Under the pieces are notes generated by a model. That model had not been told where the DNA came from, did no database searches, and was given only the letters and a program-made list of their open reading frames with translations. Both the position numbers and the translations under genes were made by a program. A stretch of 64,000 nt of DNA from Crotophaga sulcirostris. Taxonomy: Eukaryota > Chordata > Aves > Cuculiformes > Crotophagidae. Location of the stretch: the NCBI GenBank assembly GCA_013397455.1, contig VYZB01000024.1, forward strand, positions 234,168 to 298,167, given 5' to 3'. Of this stretch, positions 49,860 to 61,807 are shown in pieces; within the stretch, counting starts at the first letter, position 1, and every line of letters begins with the position of its first letter.

Positions 49860-50165
49860 ATGTGTTATCCATGCCCTTAATCTCTTTCTGGGATATCTTC
49901 TGATACTGTCTGCCTGTACTGCTTCCTGTGACAACATATTGCAGAGATTCACAACTTGTCATGTGACATAGTGCTTTCTTTGATCTGTTTTACATTGGTC
50001 TAATTTCTTCAAGTACTTCCTTATTTTAATGTGGAATTAGGTGAATAACAGTTTTGCATTGATTCTGTCTGTGGCCCACATGAGGTTGTAAATCTTGATC
50101 ATATCCCCCCACCCTCGCCCTATCCTCTGTTCTCCAAATTGAAGAGCCTTTTGAGTTCAGAGAGG
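49860..50165 (-). mobile_element. Old CR1-type LINE fragment, antisense
   Basis: On the + strand this region follows, base by base with many substitutions, the antisense of the 3' region of old reptile and bird CR1 elements: TTATCCATGCCC near the left, then a TGATACTGTCTGCCTGTACT and TTGCAGAGATTCACAACTTG zone, then AATCTTGATCATATCCCCCC and TCTCCAAATTGAAGAGCC. The last part is the reverse complement of the CR1 coding end (LFSLE). High divergence means the insertion is much older than the CR1 copies at 45-47 kb. The match is from memory. Confidence 0.72.
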
Positions 50166-53100
50166 ATGATTTATTGGTAGGTAACACACAGGGAGGTGAA
50201 GTAACCTGCTGGGTCATCATCAATGCCAGAGCCGTCTGGCAAACCAGACAAATCTGACTTGGAACAGCATTAGGAAATTAATTTTTTTGTCTTTCTCAAG
50301 GTAGCTGTTCTCTTGCAGTTGTATATGCTAAATGAAGATTGATGATTCTAAGTTTGGGGAGCTATGATAATTCCTTGGACTGTGGGTAAGTGATTAGTGT
50401 TGTCTCAGAATCTGTCCCCTGAGGATTCGGTGGTTAAGGGACTCTTGTCTTCCCACTGTTCATTCATTTTTAAGATGATCCATGAATTTTGTTTCACGGA
50501 ACTTTGTGTCATTTGTGGATTGTCTGTAAGACTTTCCCAGTAACACAGACTGCTTCTTCAAGAGACTTCTTTTCTTGTCTCACTTAACTGTGCATTTGGA
50601 CTTGTTTGCATGGCTGCAGACTAAAACCCTGGCTCGCTCACTAATGCTGCGTGAGACCTTTGACTTCTGACCTAGACAATCTTCTGTGCTATTTAAATGC
50701 ACCTTTTTTATCAGAAAAGAGAGATTGCAGTGCTGCAGCAAGTACCTGTAATTTCAGTTTCTCGCTTTTTGATTTGCCCAGATTTGTAGCTATTTTTCAC
50801 ATAATGACTCATTTTTCCTTAGCCCCTTTGCTGATAATGGCTTTTTTTCAAGTTCTTTGTGGTTTCAAGCCGGTTTCCATCTTCTTGAAATTCTAGCAGA
50901 TTGTCTCCATCAGAGAATAGTTTGTAGAAAAAAATTAGTTCCTAGATTTAAGACTTACCATCTTCGGAATTAAAGCTATTTTCAGGTATACCCTTTTCTA
51001 AAATTTCATGTTTTGTGAAGAAAAATAGAAGTAGTGGTAACCATTTTTTCTGATCTCATTTCTGAAGCATCTTGAACAGTTGATGCAATCATTAGATTAA
51101 CAGTAAAAACAAACTTCTCCATAACTTTTCAATCCATATATGCTAATACTCTTTAATTATATAAAAATGAGAACTGTTCAGAAGAAATTGTTCTTCTTGG
51201 TGAGTACTAAAAAAAAAATTCTTGGGGAATGAGCACTGTTTCAAATTTCAGGATAAAATGCAAGTTCTAACAGCACATTACCATGAGCATAAGGGGTCGT
51301 TCGTCCTAAGCACGTATAAAAGAAATGACAGCACAGTGGAGGAAAGCTTTGCTGTCATTAAGGATGCATATTTTAGGATAGATGTGTTCAGTGTTAGTGC
51401 CAAACTGTAAATGTAACCTTGAAGAGATACCGACTTCTGTGCTGGTCTTCCTTGGCATCATGCAGAAGCTGGAAGCAGCAGCATGGAAATGCTGGTTGGT
51501 AAGAAGGGGGGTGGTGGGCTAGATAATAGAGGAAGAGTAGGAATGTGACCAGGGAGAGGGGACCTGAGGACGGAGGAGGTGGGTGTGGTGATGAGGAATT
51601 TGGAAGGGTATGATGAAACAGGCAGGAACTGGGGCAGAGCCTAGTTTGCCTCCTTTGTATTGCTGTTTTATGCAGCTTAAGTTTTTTATTTTATTTGTGT
51701 AATCAGATACTGTTTGTTGCCAATGTAAGGTGGTGTGGGAGTGAAGCAAGGCTGTGTTGGTAATGAGGCAGTTTGCTGGACAGTCCCAGTTTTCATCTGG
51801 GAAATGTGTATGTGCAAAGCAAATAATGACACCTGGTCCTTTTGACAGGGGTTTCCTGCGTGGCTCTAGACAAACATTCCTGAAATTGGTGCCTTCCTCA
51901 TTTGCTCTAGTGACTGTTTGTTGTTCTTCGGGCACTCGTAAGCAGGAAATCTGGGATCGGCTCTCCAAGAGCTTCTGAGTTGTCTTAACTGCAACATAGG
52001 GCAGGACACATCTGAAATGTGTTATGATGAAAAATATATTGTATTTCTACAATGTATGGCTCTGTGAAGTTTCAAATTGGGCACCCAAAAAAACCATATA
52101 CATTAAAGCTTTCTAGTATTGAAGAAAATGCTAACACCTACTCTTCTGAGGTGCAGTATGTAGAGAACTTAGTATTTGTTTTTTTGCAAATACTTTGAGA
52201 GAGCATCGTGGAAATGCCCATGAGTATGGAATAATTTGTGCATTTGCTCCAGGGCAAAATGATGCATACAGTAACAAAGATTTGAGGATAAATCTTGAAG
52301 GAAGCTACCAAATAAAGGTATTTAGTAATGTCCATTTACAAAATGATACAGGTGTCCTGTGCAAAATGTATGTGCTTGTGTTGAATAGCATAAAGTCATG
52401 TTGGAGCCACATTGATATGGCTGATATTTTATGACACTTAAGCATTTAATTTTGCACTTTTTCTCTTTTAATATAGTGTTTGTGGACAATACACAAATAT
52501 GAACAAGGGTTGATTGCAATGTGCTTGAAATCACAAATTAATTTACTTGGGAAGTGGTTTTCCATATAGTGTAAAACAACTTGACTATTTGAAGAGACGT
52601 ATTAAAAACTAGGATTAGACCACACTAGTAGTTTTGTGCAGGAAAACGTGTAGCCTGTGTCTCTTGTGTGCTTGCCTCTTTCCTTTTTTATTACTTTAGC
52701 ATTTTTCAAATACTAAAATTAACTGTCCTGACTTTAAAGTAACAAGTGTGCAAACAGAATGGCATTGAGGAAACTGCTTTGTAGTAGTGGTATGAATATG
52801 GTCTAAAAATATCTGTTCCTTCTGAAATTTCTGTAGGAAAAAAAAAGTAATTGCCTGAAGATATACTGGTGTAAATTATTCATCAGCAAAAGCAGAGAGA
52901 GGTTTTATTGACACTTGCATTGCCATGAGTACTGCAAGAATAAGTAGGTAAGGAGCAGAGTAGGTGAACCATGCTCAGACTGCTTTCAACTCCGGCTGTG
53001 AAAACAGAAGTTGAGAGCTACAAAAATCCTATTTCATCTTTCTGCCTGACAAGATTCTTGCAAACAGTTGCCGTCTAGTCTTTAGGCTTGTTAAAGTAGC

Positions 53101-56100
53101 TAGTTTATCATTATGGCATCTTGAGTAGCAGTATCTCCCCTTGGATGCTGGGAAGAATCGCTGTTTCAGGGTGCAACTTCCTTGTTAGGGCAGGAGATTA
53201 AATCTTCCTGTTGTCTGAAAGGGAAGACTGTAATCACCTTCCCTCCATCAGCAGTAGGATGGATTAACTATTGTATTGAGTTTGTGCCCTTTGCAGTATT
53301 TGTGCCACAAAATGTTTTAAAATGCTCTATTTAAAAAAAAAAATCCCTATATATCATATCAGATGTTATTTATAAGTGTAAACATTCATGTTAAGAAATG
53401 TTAATATTTATGCAAGAAATATTAACAATAATTTGATTATATTTAAGTTGCCATAAAAAACAGAATCTGAATTTGTGATTTCAGAGCTGCTTTAGGTTTG
53501 TCGTACTTTTACTTTGTTGGGGTAGGAAGCTGTATCCAGATTTCATTAAAACATAGTGAAAATAAATGTGTGGTGATATCAGTCAGTAAATGATTAGTTT
53601 GTAAGTGTCTCTCTTCCTAGCTGCAGAACTTAGATATGAACTCTTAGTTTTTTCCCTGGAAAATACAAGCAGTGCCTGTTCATTATTATGTGCCACATTT
53701 AGAGTAATTTCTCATAAAATTGCCCATATGGCCATTGAGATAGAGAAGATCAGACTGAATTGCAGAGACTGAAAAGGATGGGCTGAAAAGTCCATGGTGT
53801 AGTAACTGTAGGTGGATGGTGGCATCACAGAATGCCTGCTGGCCAGAAGAGCTGGGTGTACTTGAGGTGCAGTTCAAGCGCACATGGCATGTCCAGCACC
53901 AGGATATGGCCACACCAGCCTGAGCTCTGGAACTCCCACTGTTTCTTTGCAGGTTTTCCTTGCAGCTTTTGTTGTGCCTTCTTTCCTTTTTTTTAATGCT
54001 AGTAATAGGAACTATTAGGAATAGGAAGTAATAGTGCATAGTAGAAATTTAGTGAAGCTAAGCAGGAATGTCTTCAACCTGCTTAAACCTTTTCCCATCA
54101 AGAAATGAAGCCAGTCCAGTAAATGGAATACATGCTGTTTGTAAGCCAGAGCTGTAAGACTTCATTTCTGATGCTAGAGGTGGAGGCCCTGTGCAGGGCT
54201 GCAGAGTTACTCTGCAATTTGGTGTCTGCAGCAGGGTGCAGGGCAGTTACTGTCAGGTCCTGCAGGCAAATTAGCTATTAAGGGATAAAGAGATTAAGTG
54301 CATTTTCAAGTCAGATGGCATTAGGGATCTAAGAGGGAAGTCTTGGAGTGGCAAAAATTGAAAAAATGTTAGTATTTGGAAGAAACTTCATCAGAGATTC
54401 AAGTTGTGTATCATTCTTACTGAAATGTGAAACTAAGCTCCTGGAAGGGACTGAGATTGGGTACGAGTCAGCATTTGTGTATAATCCCTTGAGGACTCAA
54501 CCCATTCGTAAGTCTCCCTAATTTCTTTTTGAAGAAAATCTTCACTTGTTAGTAGGAGTAGAAACATTAAGAAATTATGTTCTCCTTTCTCCCCTTCATA
54601 TTAGCAGCAACAAGAACAGAAAAGCACAGTAAGATTATTTAAAATAGGGAAGAAGCTTAAATTTGTGCAGATAAGAACCGACTCCGTTTTTCTCAATTGT
54701 TTTTTCCTTCCTCTAAGTAGGCACTGTGAAGACTCCTGCCTTATCTAAGAGAAGCTACCTAATTCTGATTCATTAGTCCATTCGATAACTTAACAGATAC
54801 AGTCATTAAATTAACTGTCCATGTAAAAAGAAATTCAGCAATTCTTTTGAGGGGAAGGGAGGAATAAAAGTTTTAGAGCTGTGGCTATTAAAGCAGATAG
54901 ATTCATGGAGTATGGAGACAGCTAATCCTCCCTGAAGTGCAGGGAAAGTTCATGTGTGAGCAGAGAGGTGGTGTTTGGGTAGGCACGAGGATAAAGGAGA
55001 ATTAAAATGTCCTAGCTAGTCAGATACAGAAATCCGATGGCTAAGTGGCTTTTATTTTGCTGCATTTTCAGTTAGCTCATAGCTGATACTGAAGCTGTTT
55101 TAGGACCATAATGTAATGCAAGGTAATGCTAATTATCCCTTGTACTCTTACTGGCTGGCAGATAGAAATATCCCTTCTGTTCCCTCTCATCTAGTTTTCT
55201 ACTTTCTTGGTCCTTGTTTCATGATAATAATCAACTTGCCTTCTCTTCCCTGGTGTACAGAATGGACTGTTCTAAAAATATTACCTACCCGAATTACTCC
55301 TTCCTCATCTATTAGTCCTGTTAATAAAAAGTCTTTCAGCACTTTTTCTCAATGCAACATGCTGGTAGTTTCCCATATTTTACAGTAACCTCCTCTATGA
55401 ATCTGATTCACTCACCCTTCTTTTGAGGGGGATAACTTTCCCTGATATAATAGAGTTTTAATTCAGACCATTCCAGGTTATTTGGTAAAGGATGTACATC
55501 ACCGAGGGAAAATCTTTAACTTGATGGGAAGTTTCCTCATCCTAATGTGCTTGATACCCAAACAGTGTCCATTCCTTTTACTGCAGCTTTCTCATGCGTG
55601 ATGGTACAGGAGGTTCCCTTCATAGCTTGCTCCTGCAACGTGGGTTGCATGTGCAGTTAATATGGCAACTTTCTCTTACCAGTGTCTCCATCATTTCCCT
55701 GAACCTGTTGTTTTCTCTTGAATGTCTCCATATGTGTGTTGACAATTTCATACTGACATTCGACCCATCCAAGCCTTTCTGCTGATTTCAGCTAAACTGT
55801 GTCTTCCTTTTCAGTAATGCATCTCAGCTCAGATCTCTCATTTTGATGTCCTTGCCTGGCACCATATTTAATCTGAATTTTCGTGTGTATATAATGGAGA
55901 GTTGTGGTTATAGAAATCAGGGTGGACAAACAGAAGAAATGATAAAGAATTCCCACATTGTCCGAGGAGACACAGCTATGATACTGGATATTATGAAGCC
56001 AGTAATTTATCTCTTTTATTACACTGATCTGTCAACAAAGATGCATTTTAGTACTATGATTATAAACTCTTTTTATTTCTACCTTTCTTAAGTCCGTAAT

Positions 56101-57166
56101 TCTTCCTACGACTTCTAAAGAGGTCCTTATCCTTTCTGCTTCTTTTCTTCCATAACTTTTAGGCATTCCATCTTTATAGTCTCTTAAATGTGGAGAGTTA
56201 ATTTTCGTTCAGAAGCTGATGATGGGTGATAGGCATTTTCCTTCTCTTCTTGAAAATGAGAGTTTCTGTTTCATTTCCAGAGATAAATCCCAGGTTGTTA
56301 GCCTTTTCATATTCAAATGCAAACCTGTTCCCTTTTCAAAGATCTTTAATGGCCTGTTTTTATTTCTTCCAAGTTGAAGTGCTTCATAGTCTCCTTTTCT
56401 TTCCTTTTATTTATTCATGGGCTTGACCTGTTCCTTCCTTTTTTCTCTGGCCACCTTAGGTTTTCCCTCTTTTTGCTTCCTGGAGCAGCCTCTTTCTGCT
56501 GGGGAACCCATCTATTCCCAATGCTTGTCTATTTTCCTGAGTTCCCAATCCCAGCTTTGATTTGGCAAACCTTATGTGCAAATGCTACAGTTAATTCAAG
56601 GCAGAATTTAATTGCATATTCATAGATGGTCTTGGATAAGTATAGTTTCCTTTGCTAGGACCCTCTTCTGTAAGAAAATTCCCCCAGCTGCCTCCTCCTG
56701 TGTACTCTTGTTGTGACTGTCTGGGAGAGTTGAAATAGCAGAGAGGAGCTTGCTCATTTTGTTGTTCTTGCCCTTATGCTGTTGGGTCTGTACGAGATGA
56801 ACTCATATGGTTGTGACTTAAGGTAATGCTCCAAAAAATGCTGCTGCTGTAAAGAAAACTACGCTACTTAATTTGTGTACATTTTTAAAATAACAGAGCT
56901 CTGAAAACAGAATTGCTATTATTAGCGTAACTGTTCTTTCCTTGTAAAAGCCACAGATCACATGTGCTTCTTTCCTGTGAAATGTTTTATTTTTAGGTTT
57001 TAACATATGCAGGTTTTTGCTATGCCTTTTCAAAGGTTTTGTAGCAGTGCCTCAGTGAATGTTTTTGAAATTCTCATTCTACAGTATTATCTTTCATAGT
57101 GTAGATGTTTCTTTCACTGTAATTTCCTACATCCTTTGTGTTCCTAAGACTTTTTTTTATAATCCG
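50166..57166. other. Intronic stretch with nothing recognisable
   Basis: No exon or named transposon was found. The longest open frame is 149 codons on the - strand (51519-51968), with no domain I recognise. A pyrimidine-rich part lies at about 56100-56560. Homopolymer A runs occur near 53332-53342. An 82-codon frame at 55843-56091 is discussed among the rejected items. Confidence 0.45.
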
Positions 57167-57226
57167 TTTTTGGTTTTGTTTTGGTTTGGTTTTGGTTTTT
57201 TGTTTGTTTTTGTTTTGTTTTGTTTT
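57167..57226. repeat. T/G low-complexity tract (TTTTG/TTTGG)
   Basis: About 60 bases contain only T and G, arranged as imperfect TTTTG and TTTGG units. Such tracts often come from an A-rich tail on the other strand, but no attached retroelement was recognised. Confidence 0.9.
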
Positions 57227-57688
57227 CCAGAGCAGATTTTCTTTAGTATTAATACCAAAACTACCACTAAAAATGACGAAGATGACTTTTAGTACACAAT
57301 GGCAGACAAGTTAAATTATTCCTGTTTCATCTCTACCATAGGAAATGGTTGTACAGTTTATGTTGAAATGCACATTATTTTAATGCTGATTGCTCAGTGC
57401 CTTATGTTGCTTAAATAATTTTCATCATTTCATGAGTGTTTCACTATAGCTTTTGTTTGTGTAAAGTAATGACTTTTATTAAAATTACAGTTATGTGCCT
57501 CATTGTTACTGACAACCAAACAGTACTCCACCTCTGAGATGATTTCATGAGAGAAACATATCTTTTGGCATAAGTTTCCAAGACTGGGTATAATTGTTAG
57601 ATTGTAGCTTGGTTTATAATAGCACTGATTACATTATTGGATCTGCCAGAGTGTTGTGTTTTTTATGATATTTTCTATGCACTGAGTC

Positions 57689-57690
<2 letters not shown>

Positions 57691-57722
<32 letters not shown>
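57691..57722. repeat. (AAT)10 microsatellite
   Basis: Ten uninterrupted AAT units plus two A. It is likely to vary in length between individuals. Confidence 0.97.
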
Positions 57723-57723
<1 letters not shown>

Positions 57724-58220
57724 GCATAACATGGCATCATTTGTTGGTTCTTCTGCTGATAAAATATTCCCACATGTATCCTGCCTGCCATGTTACTTAG
57801 GGTAAGCCTTAAAAATATCTTTAAATTTCAGACCTGTCATCTGCTTGTAAGCTCTGGACTTAGTCTGCAGGAGTTGTGCAGGTTGGTAACCCTATGGCAT
57901 TTCACTTCCAGCCAGGCTCATTTTGGGAGCTGAGACAGCTGTGACAGACCTTGAGAGATTGGGGAATGCCAAAGGCTCCCCAGCTGTTCCCAGTCCTTTT
58001 GTCCTGAAAGTAAGGGCCGAGCAAGAAGACCTGTTTAAGAGTCCTTCACTTGGCCTACTTTGAAAGTGAACACAACTTCCGTCAGAGGGGTGGAAGATGA
58101 GAAGAATACCTGACACCCCACTGGCAGCCCTGGAGTTGGATGCTGGGGGGCTCTACATAACCCAGGGTAAACAGAGCCCTGCTACGGTGTAGGCAGAGCA
58201 GCCGAGGTCAGGTCAGAGGA

Positions 58221-58600
58221 GCGCTTGGCCAACTGTCCTGTCTCAGTGGCCCAAGGCAGATGCTGAGAGAGAAGCAGAATAGCAGAACAAGCACTTCCAC
58301 AGAGTCCTTTTCCAGGACTCCAAGACTTTCTAAGTCAGGTATAATTTTTGTGTGTTTGGCAGCCCCCAGTTATGTCTATTAACTTGTCCATTCCCGGCTT
58401 GAAACAGTACAGACCTCCAGCATCCATGCTTTCCCATGGCAAGAAGTTCTTGATTGTAATCAGGGGCTGTGCCAGAAAGGTCTCTTTTGACCTTACTGGC
58501 CTATTCTGTTATCTTCTGCTTCTTGCGTTGTACAAGGCAGAGGATGATCAATCTCTTTGTTTTCTCATACCAGATACAGTTTCCAGATCTTTGAGAATTT
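58221..58600 (-). mobile_element. Old CR1-type LINE 3' region, antisense
   Basis: On the + strand the order of blocks matches the antisense of an old CR1 3' untranslated region: CCAACTGTCCTGTCTCAGTG, AGGCAGATGCTGAGAG, then ATTAACTTGTCCATTCC, TTCCCATGGCAAGAAGTTCT and CTTGCGTTGTACAAGGCAGA, with TTTGTTTTCTCATACCAGAT further on. The match is strongly diverged and recognised from memory. It may belong with the fragment at 60.2-60.4 kb as one decayed - strand copy, since the order 3' region then reverse transcriptase along the + strand is right. Confidence 0.6.
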
Positions 58601-59452
58601 AACATAGGATCTTCCAGAACCTAAAAACATTAACAGCAGAATCTTTTAAAAAGCAATAATTTTGTCAGACCCGCATGAGAAGACCCTGTGCTTCTCCTTG
58701 TCATCTCTTGAAATACAACTGTAAACTCTCTCCGAGTAAGTCATTCTGTTTCATCTCTGTCTTTTGTACTATATACTTACTTTACTATCTTATATTTTAT
58801 AATCTCTTACATCTTCCTTGGCACAAAACCCTTTGTGGCTGTCAGATAAGGAGGATGATCTTAGTTTATAGCCAAAATAACTAGAAATAGCTAAAAGTAA
58901 AACTAGAGTCCTAAGCTGTAGTGGTGGCTTTAGTAAATCTGTGGAAGCTGGAAAGAAAGTATAGTGAATGCTGAGAAACCATTTATCTAACTTCAACAAG
59001 CTAAAATAAATACATTTTTGGAGAACATCTGTCTAAATTTCTTAATCTGGAAAAGGCAAGCAGGCCTTATATAAGTCTTTGAACTTCCCCCACATGGATG
59101 AGTATCCAAAATATTTATATTCACTTCTAAGAGGAATTAGAGGATTGTAATCAGTAACTCAAACAACAGCATCTCTTCTAGGTGCTTGTCAATAATGGGT
59201 CACTCACCAACTGCCATGCAAAACATCCGTATAGGTATATGGACCTGACCAGAATTAAGGAGGTCCTAGAGGGCAAACCTGGTCATGCTCGTTCTGTAGT
59301 GGCTGAAGGAGTCACTTGCTTTCTTCCTCCCTTATGGACAGCTGCTCAGGTATTTTCCCTCCCTTGCATCAGCTCTGAAGCTTATTGTACCTCTTCACAA
59401 GTTACCTAGTGCAACAAAACCATAGGTTTGTTGAACTCTCCCAAATGTACTT

Positions 59453-59544
59453 TGACGAGTGCTAGTACTGACACCAAGAGTATTTTGATGAGTGTTGTTT
59501 CTGACAGGGAGAGTATTCTGATGAGTGCTCGTGCTGACACAAGG
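59453..59544. repeat. 33-bp tandem repeat, ~2.8 copies
   Basis: Three imperfect units start at 59453, 59486 and 59519. Each has TGA(C/T)GAGTG at its head and a CTGACA core, and the first two also share GAGAGTATT-like ends. The third copy breaks off after CTGACACAAGG. The copies differ by several substitutions, so the array is old. No known satellite was recognised. Confidence 0.85.
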
Positions 59545-60194
59545 TAGGCTCAACACTTGCTGCTGAATGAACACCGAGACCTCCTGCTTTCAGAAGCAGC
59601 CAGCTGTGAACTCACTGTGAGTGAAGGGACCCCACGTCCATGGACAGTTGTCCCATGGATGTTCCCATTCAGAAATTTATTAGCACCCCCTTCTTGTTGC
59701 ATCGGTGGCTTGCATTTAGATACTAAGTAGCTTTTTTAACACTCAGTTTCTGTTGACACACTGGCAGTCTTTGTACATTTGAGGTTTTGCCAGGATCTAC
59801 TATAGCCTAATTAGCTACCTTTACACCTTGGTGTATAAACTCTTGTGCATTCAGATCACTTAATAACTCATTTTGTTTGCTATACTTCAGGAGCTCTCCA
59901 TTCCCTGTTTATCTCAGGAGCCTCTCTGTGCCTCCAGGTAACTGAAGTTTTTATACAAAGCTGTCCACTACCTGTCTGCAGTATTTGAAAAGAAGTCTCC
60001 TTTGGACAGTGGTATTAATCTAACCTCATCTTGACTGGAAATACATCTTCTTTGATGTATTCTGGGATGACAGTTGTGTTTTTCAGGAAGGTGCCCTATT
60101 GATCTGGCAAATCATTTTGCCAGAAACAAGTGCAGTCATGTCTCTCTAACTTATAAACCAGGCCCTCCAGAACAACATAATAGAAATTCCCTCC

Positions 60195-60430
60195 AGCTCT
60201 TAAGTGCATAAATTTGCTGTTTGTACAATTGAATTTGATCTTATTTCTAATATCCAGTCCTGAAGATCATCCAGCTCTTTCCTATGGGAGTTTTTTCAGT
60301 CTTCTTTATTCTCCGTGCTCTTCAACTTAGTGTTATCAGCATATTTCATTAGAGCTGTTTTTTTTGTGCCTGGATTATTAATGCAAATATCAAGCTGGCA
60401 GTTTTCAGGGCTGGTATGGAAGGACCCATA
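60195..60430 (-). mobile_element. Old CR1 reverse-transcriptase fossil, antisense
   Basis: Reading the - strand from about 60400 gives a broken frame containing LMKYADNTKL, followed by a KELDDLQDWILEIRSN-like segment. This aligns with the CR1 stretch around the YADDTKL catalytic box and the LQ.DLD.L..W region just after it. Stops and indels interrupt it. Flanking sequence down to about 59990 may be more of the same copy. It has no coding capacity. Confidence 0.62.
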
Positions 60431-61740
60431 TTACCAACCTTGTCCCTGCTCAGGGCTCACCCTGGACAGTCACCAGTGCCTACATGAGCAATAAGTCCAT
60501 GGCCCTGCTGCCTGTTTAACTGGGGTGAAGCTCTGGGAAGCCGAGCGGCTGCTGCCCTGGGTGCCGCTCTGTTGTCCTTGCTCTCCCACAGCAGGTCAAT
60601 TTGCATCTGGCCTGGGTATTTTGCTGTTTGAGGGAGAAACAGTCAGTTTTACCTCTTCTGCCAAGAAGCTCTTTGCATTGTGCTTGTTGCTTCCTGTCCC
60701 ATCAATCAGAGTGCCTGTTGTCATATGTTCTTTACTGATACTTCATCTTTTCCAGTTTAATTGCCTGTTAGGTAGCACAATATTAAATCTTTACACAAAC
60801 TTAAGATCAGTAAAATTTTGCAATCTTTGAAAACATTTAGTGAAATTTCTGATGCAGATGATTTGCTTGCCTAGAAAATATCTTACAAAGGGGAGGATTT
60901 GACTGGCTTACATGGAAGTGTCTTAGTAAATACAGCGTGCTTTTATCTTGTATACGTTTGCCTCAGGTCTGATTGGTTTTTGCCTTCAGTGTTTGTTCCA
61001 AATCCTTGTGTAGTTTTGAGACTGGGTTTGCTGTTGCCCAGAGCATTTTCCTCTGATGCTGCAGGGCTTCCAGGGAGGTGACTGTGAGGAGTAGGTCCCA
61101 GTGGAGACCTTCCCTGGGAATTGGAGGGCAGCCTGGCACCCGCCTCCTGCCTTAGTGCCTACATGAGGTGGGACTGACCAGGAGCCTACGGTGCGGTGCC
61201 CAGAGGCTGATGGCTTTGCCTGCCTATTTAGTGTGATCTTGAGCTCACCATGTTGGTATTACAAAGGTCTTTTCATTATTGTGCCGATATGTCCTTGTGT
61301 GCCATTGAGTGTGCTGGAGGCAGCTGCCATTTTCCCTCAGATACAGCCTGCTGCTGGAGTGACTCCAGCTGGTTTCCCATCCTTCTGCTTTTTTCTTTTT
61401 TTTTTTAAAGTTCTCCTAACTTCCTTACTGTTTGCTTTTGGCATCAAATAGAAAAGTCTCTTGAATTAAAATAATTATCAGTGGCTGGTTTTAAACCTTC
61501 TGTGAGGAACCCCCACCTCAGTTTTTCTCATCCCACCTTCTGGTATTAAAAATCAATGTATCGCATGCACTGTGTAACTCCATTGGAGGTGGTTGTTTTA
61601 GTGATTTTTATGAACATTTTAGGAAAAGTATCCTGCAGGTTTTGCCCTTTTCAAATGTAAATGTTTAATCAGTGCTTGCTGAGAGGGAGTGCAAGAACAC
61701 ATGCGCAAGACTTATGGTTCTCTTTTTCTTCTTCTTGCAG

Positions 61741-61807
61741 TGACCTGCTGTCTTCTGAATATATTGAGAGGCATATCGAGCCAGGTGGGAAGACAGTGGA
61801 AGTTAAA
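61741..61807 (+). CDS. ADAM22: ADAM22 prodomain exon (probably exon 4), 67 bp
   Basis: The first base T completes the His codon left open by the exon at 15997-16073. The next 22 codons read DLLSSEYIERHIEPGG, then KTVEVK, and end on a codon boundary. This equals the mammalian ADAM22 prodomain segment except at one position, where mammals have His and this sequence has Pro (HIEPGG). The acceptor is excellent, with a long pyrimidine tract (TCTCTTTTTCTTCTTCTTGCAG region) and AG at 61739-61740. The donor is AAA|GTAAGAA. The next exon should start with the GGEHCYY block, which is not present before the right edge. ADAM11 and ADAM23 differ clearly here, so the paralog assignment is firm. Confidence 0.95.

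Larger units (their letters stand above)
16074..61740 (+). other. ADAM22: ADAM22 intron between the two prodomain exons, 45,667 bp
   Basis: This is a complete intron from GTAAGTA at 16074 to CTTCTTCTTGCAG ending at 61740, interrupting a His codon after its second base. It contains nearly every mobile element in the window: two LTRs in opposite orientation, a short hAT element, two fairly intact + strand CR1 3' ends and three older - strand CR1 fragments. The sub-stretches 27223-29026, 45111-46590, 47621-49859 and 60431-61740 show nothing further that I can name. The 45.1-46.6 kb part is more GC-rich than its surroundings. No internal exon of ADAM22 or of another gene was recognised. Confidence 0.85.

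Noticed and set aside
51519..51968. 149-codon antisense frame
   Set aside because: No domain, signal or family resemblance, no promoter or splice context, and low-complexity-like composition. Treated as chance.
55843..56091. 82-codon frame with NSHIVRGDTAMILD, loosely like the second Sm motif (IRGN/D) of Sm/LSm proteins
   Set aside because: Only the short RGD-centred stretch fits. The first Sm motif and its spacing are not convincing, there is no poly-A tail or frame continuity upstream, and chance similarity is more likely than a processed pseudogene.
59182..59409. 75-codon frame near a GC-richer patch, considered as a retroviral or exon remnant
   Set aside because: No motif supports either reading, and the flanks lack usable splice sites or LTR edges.
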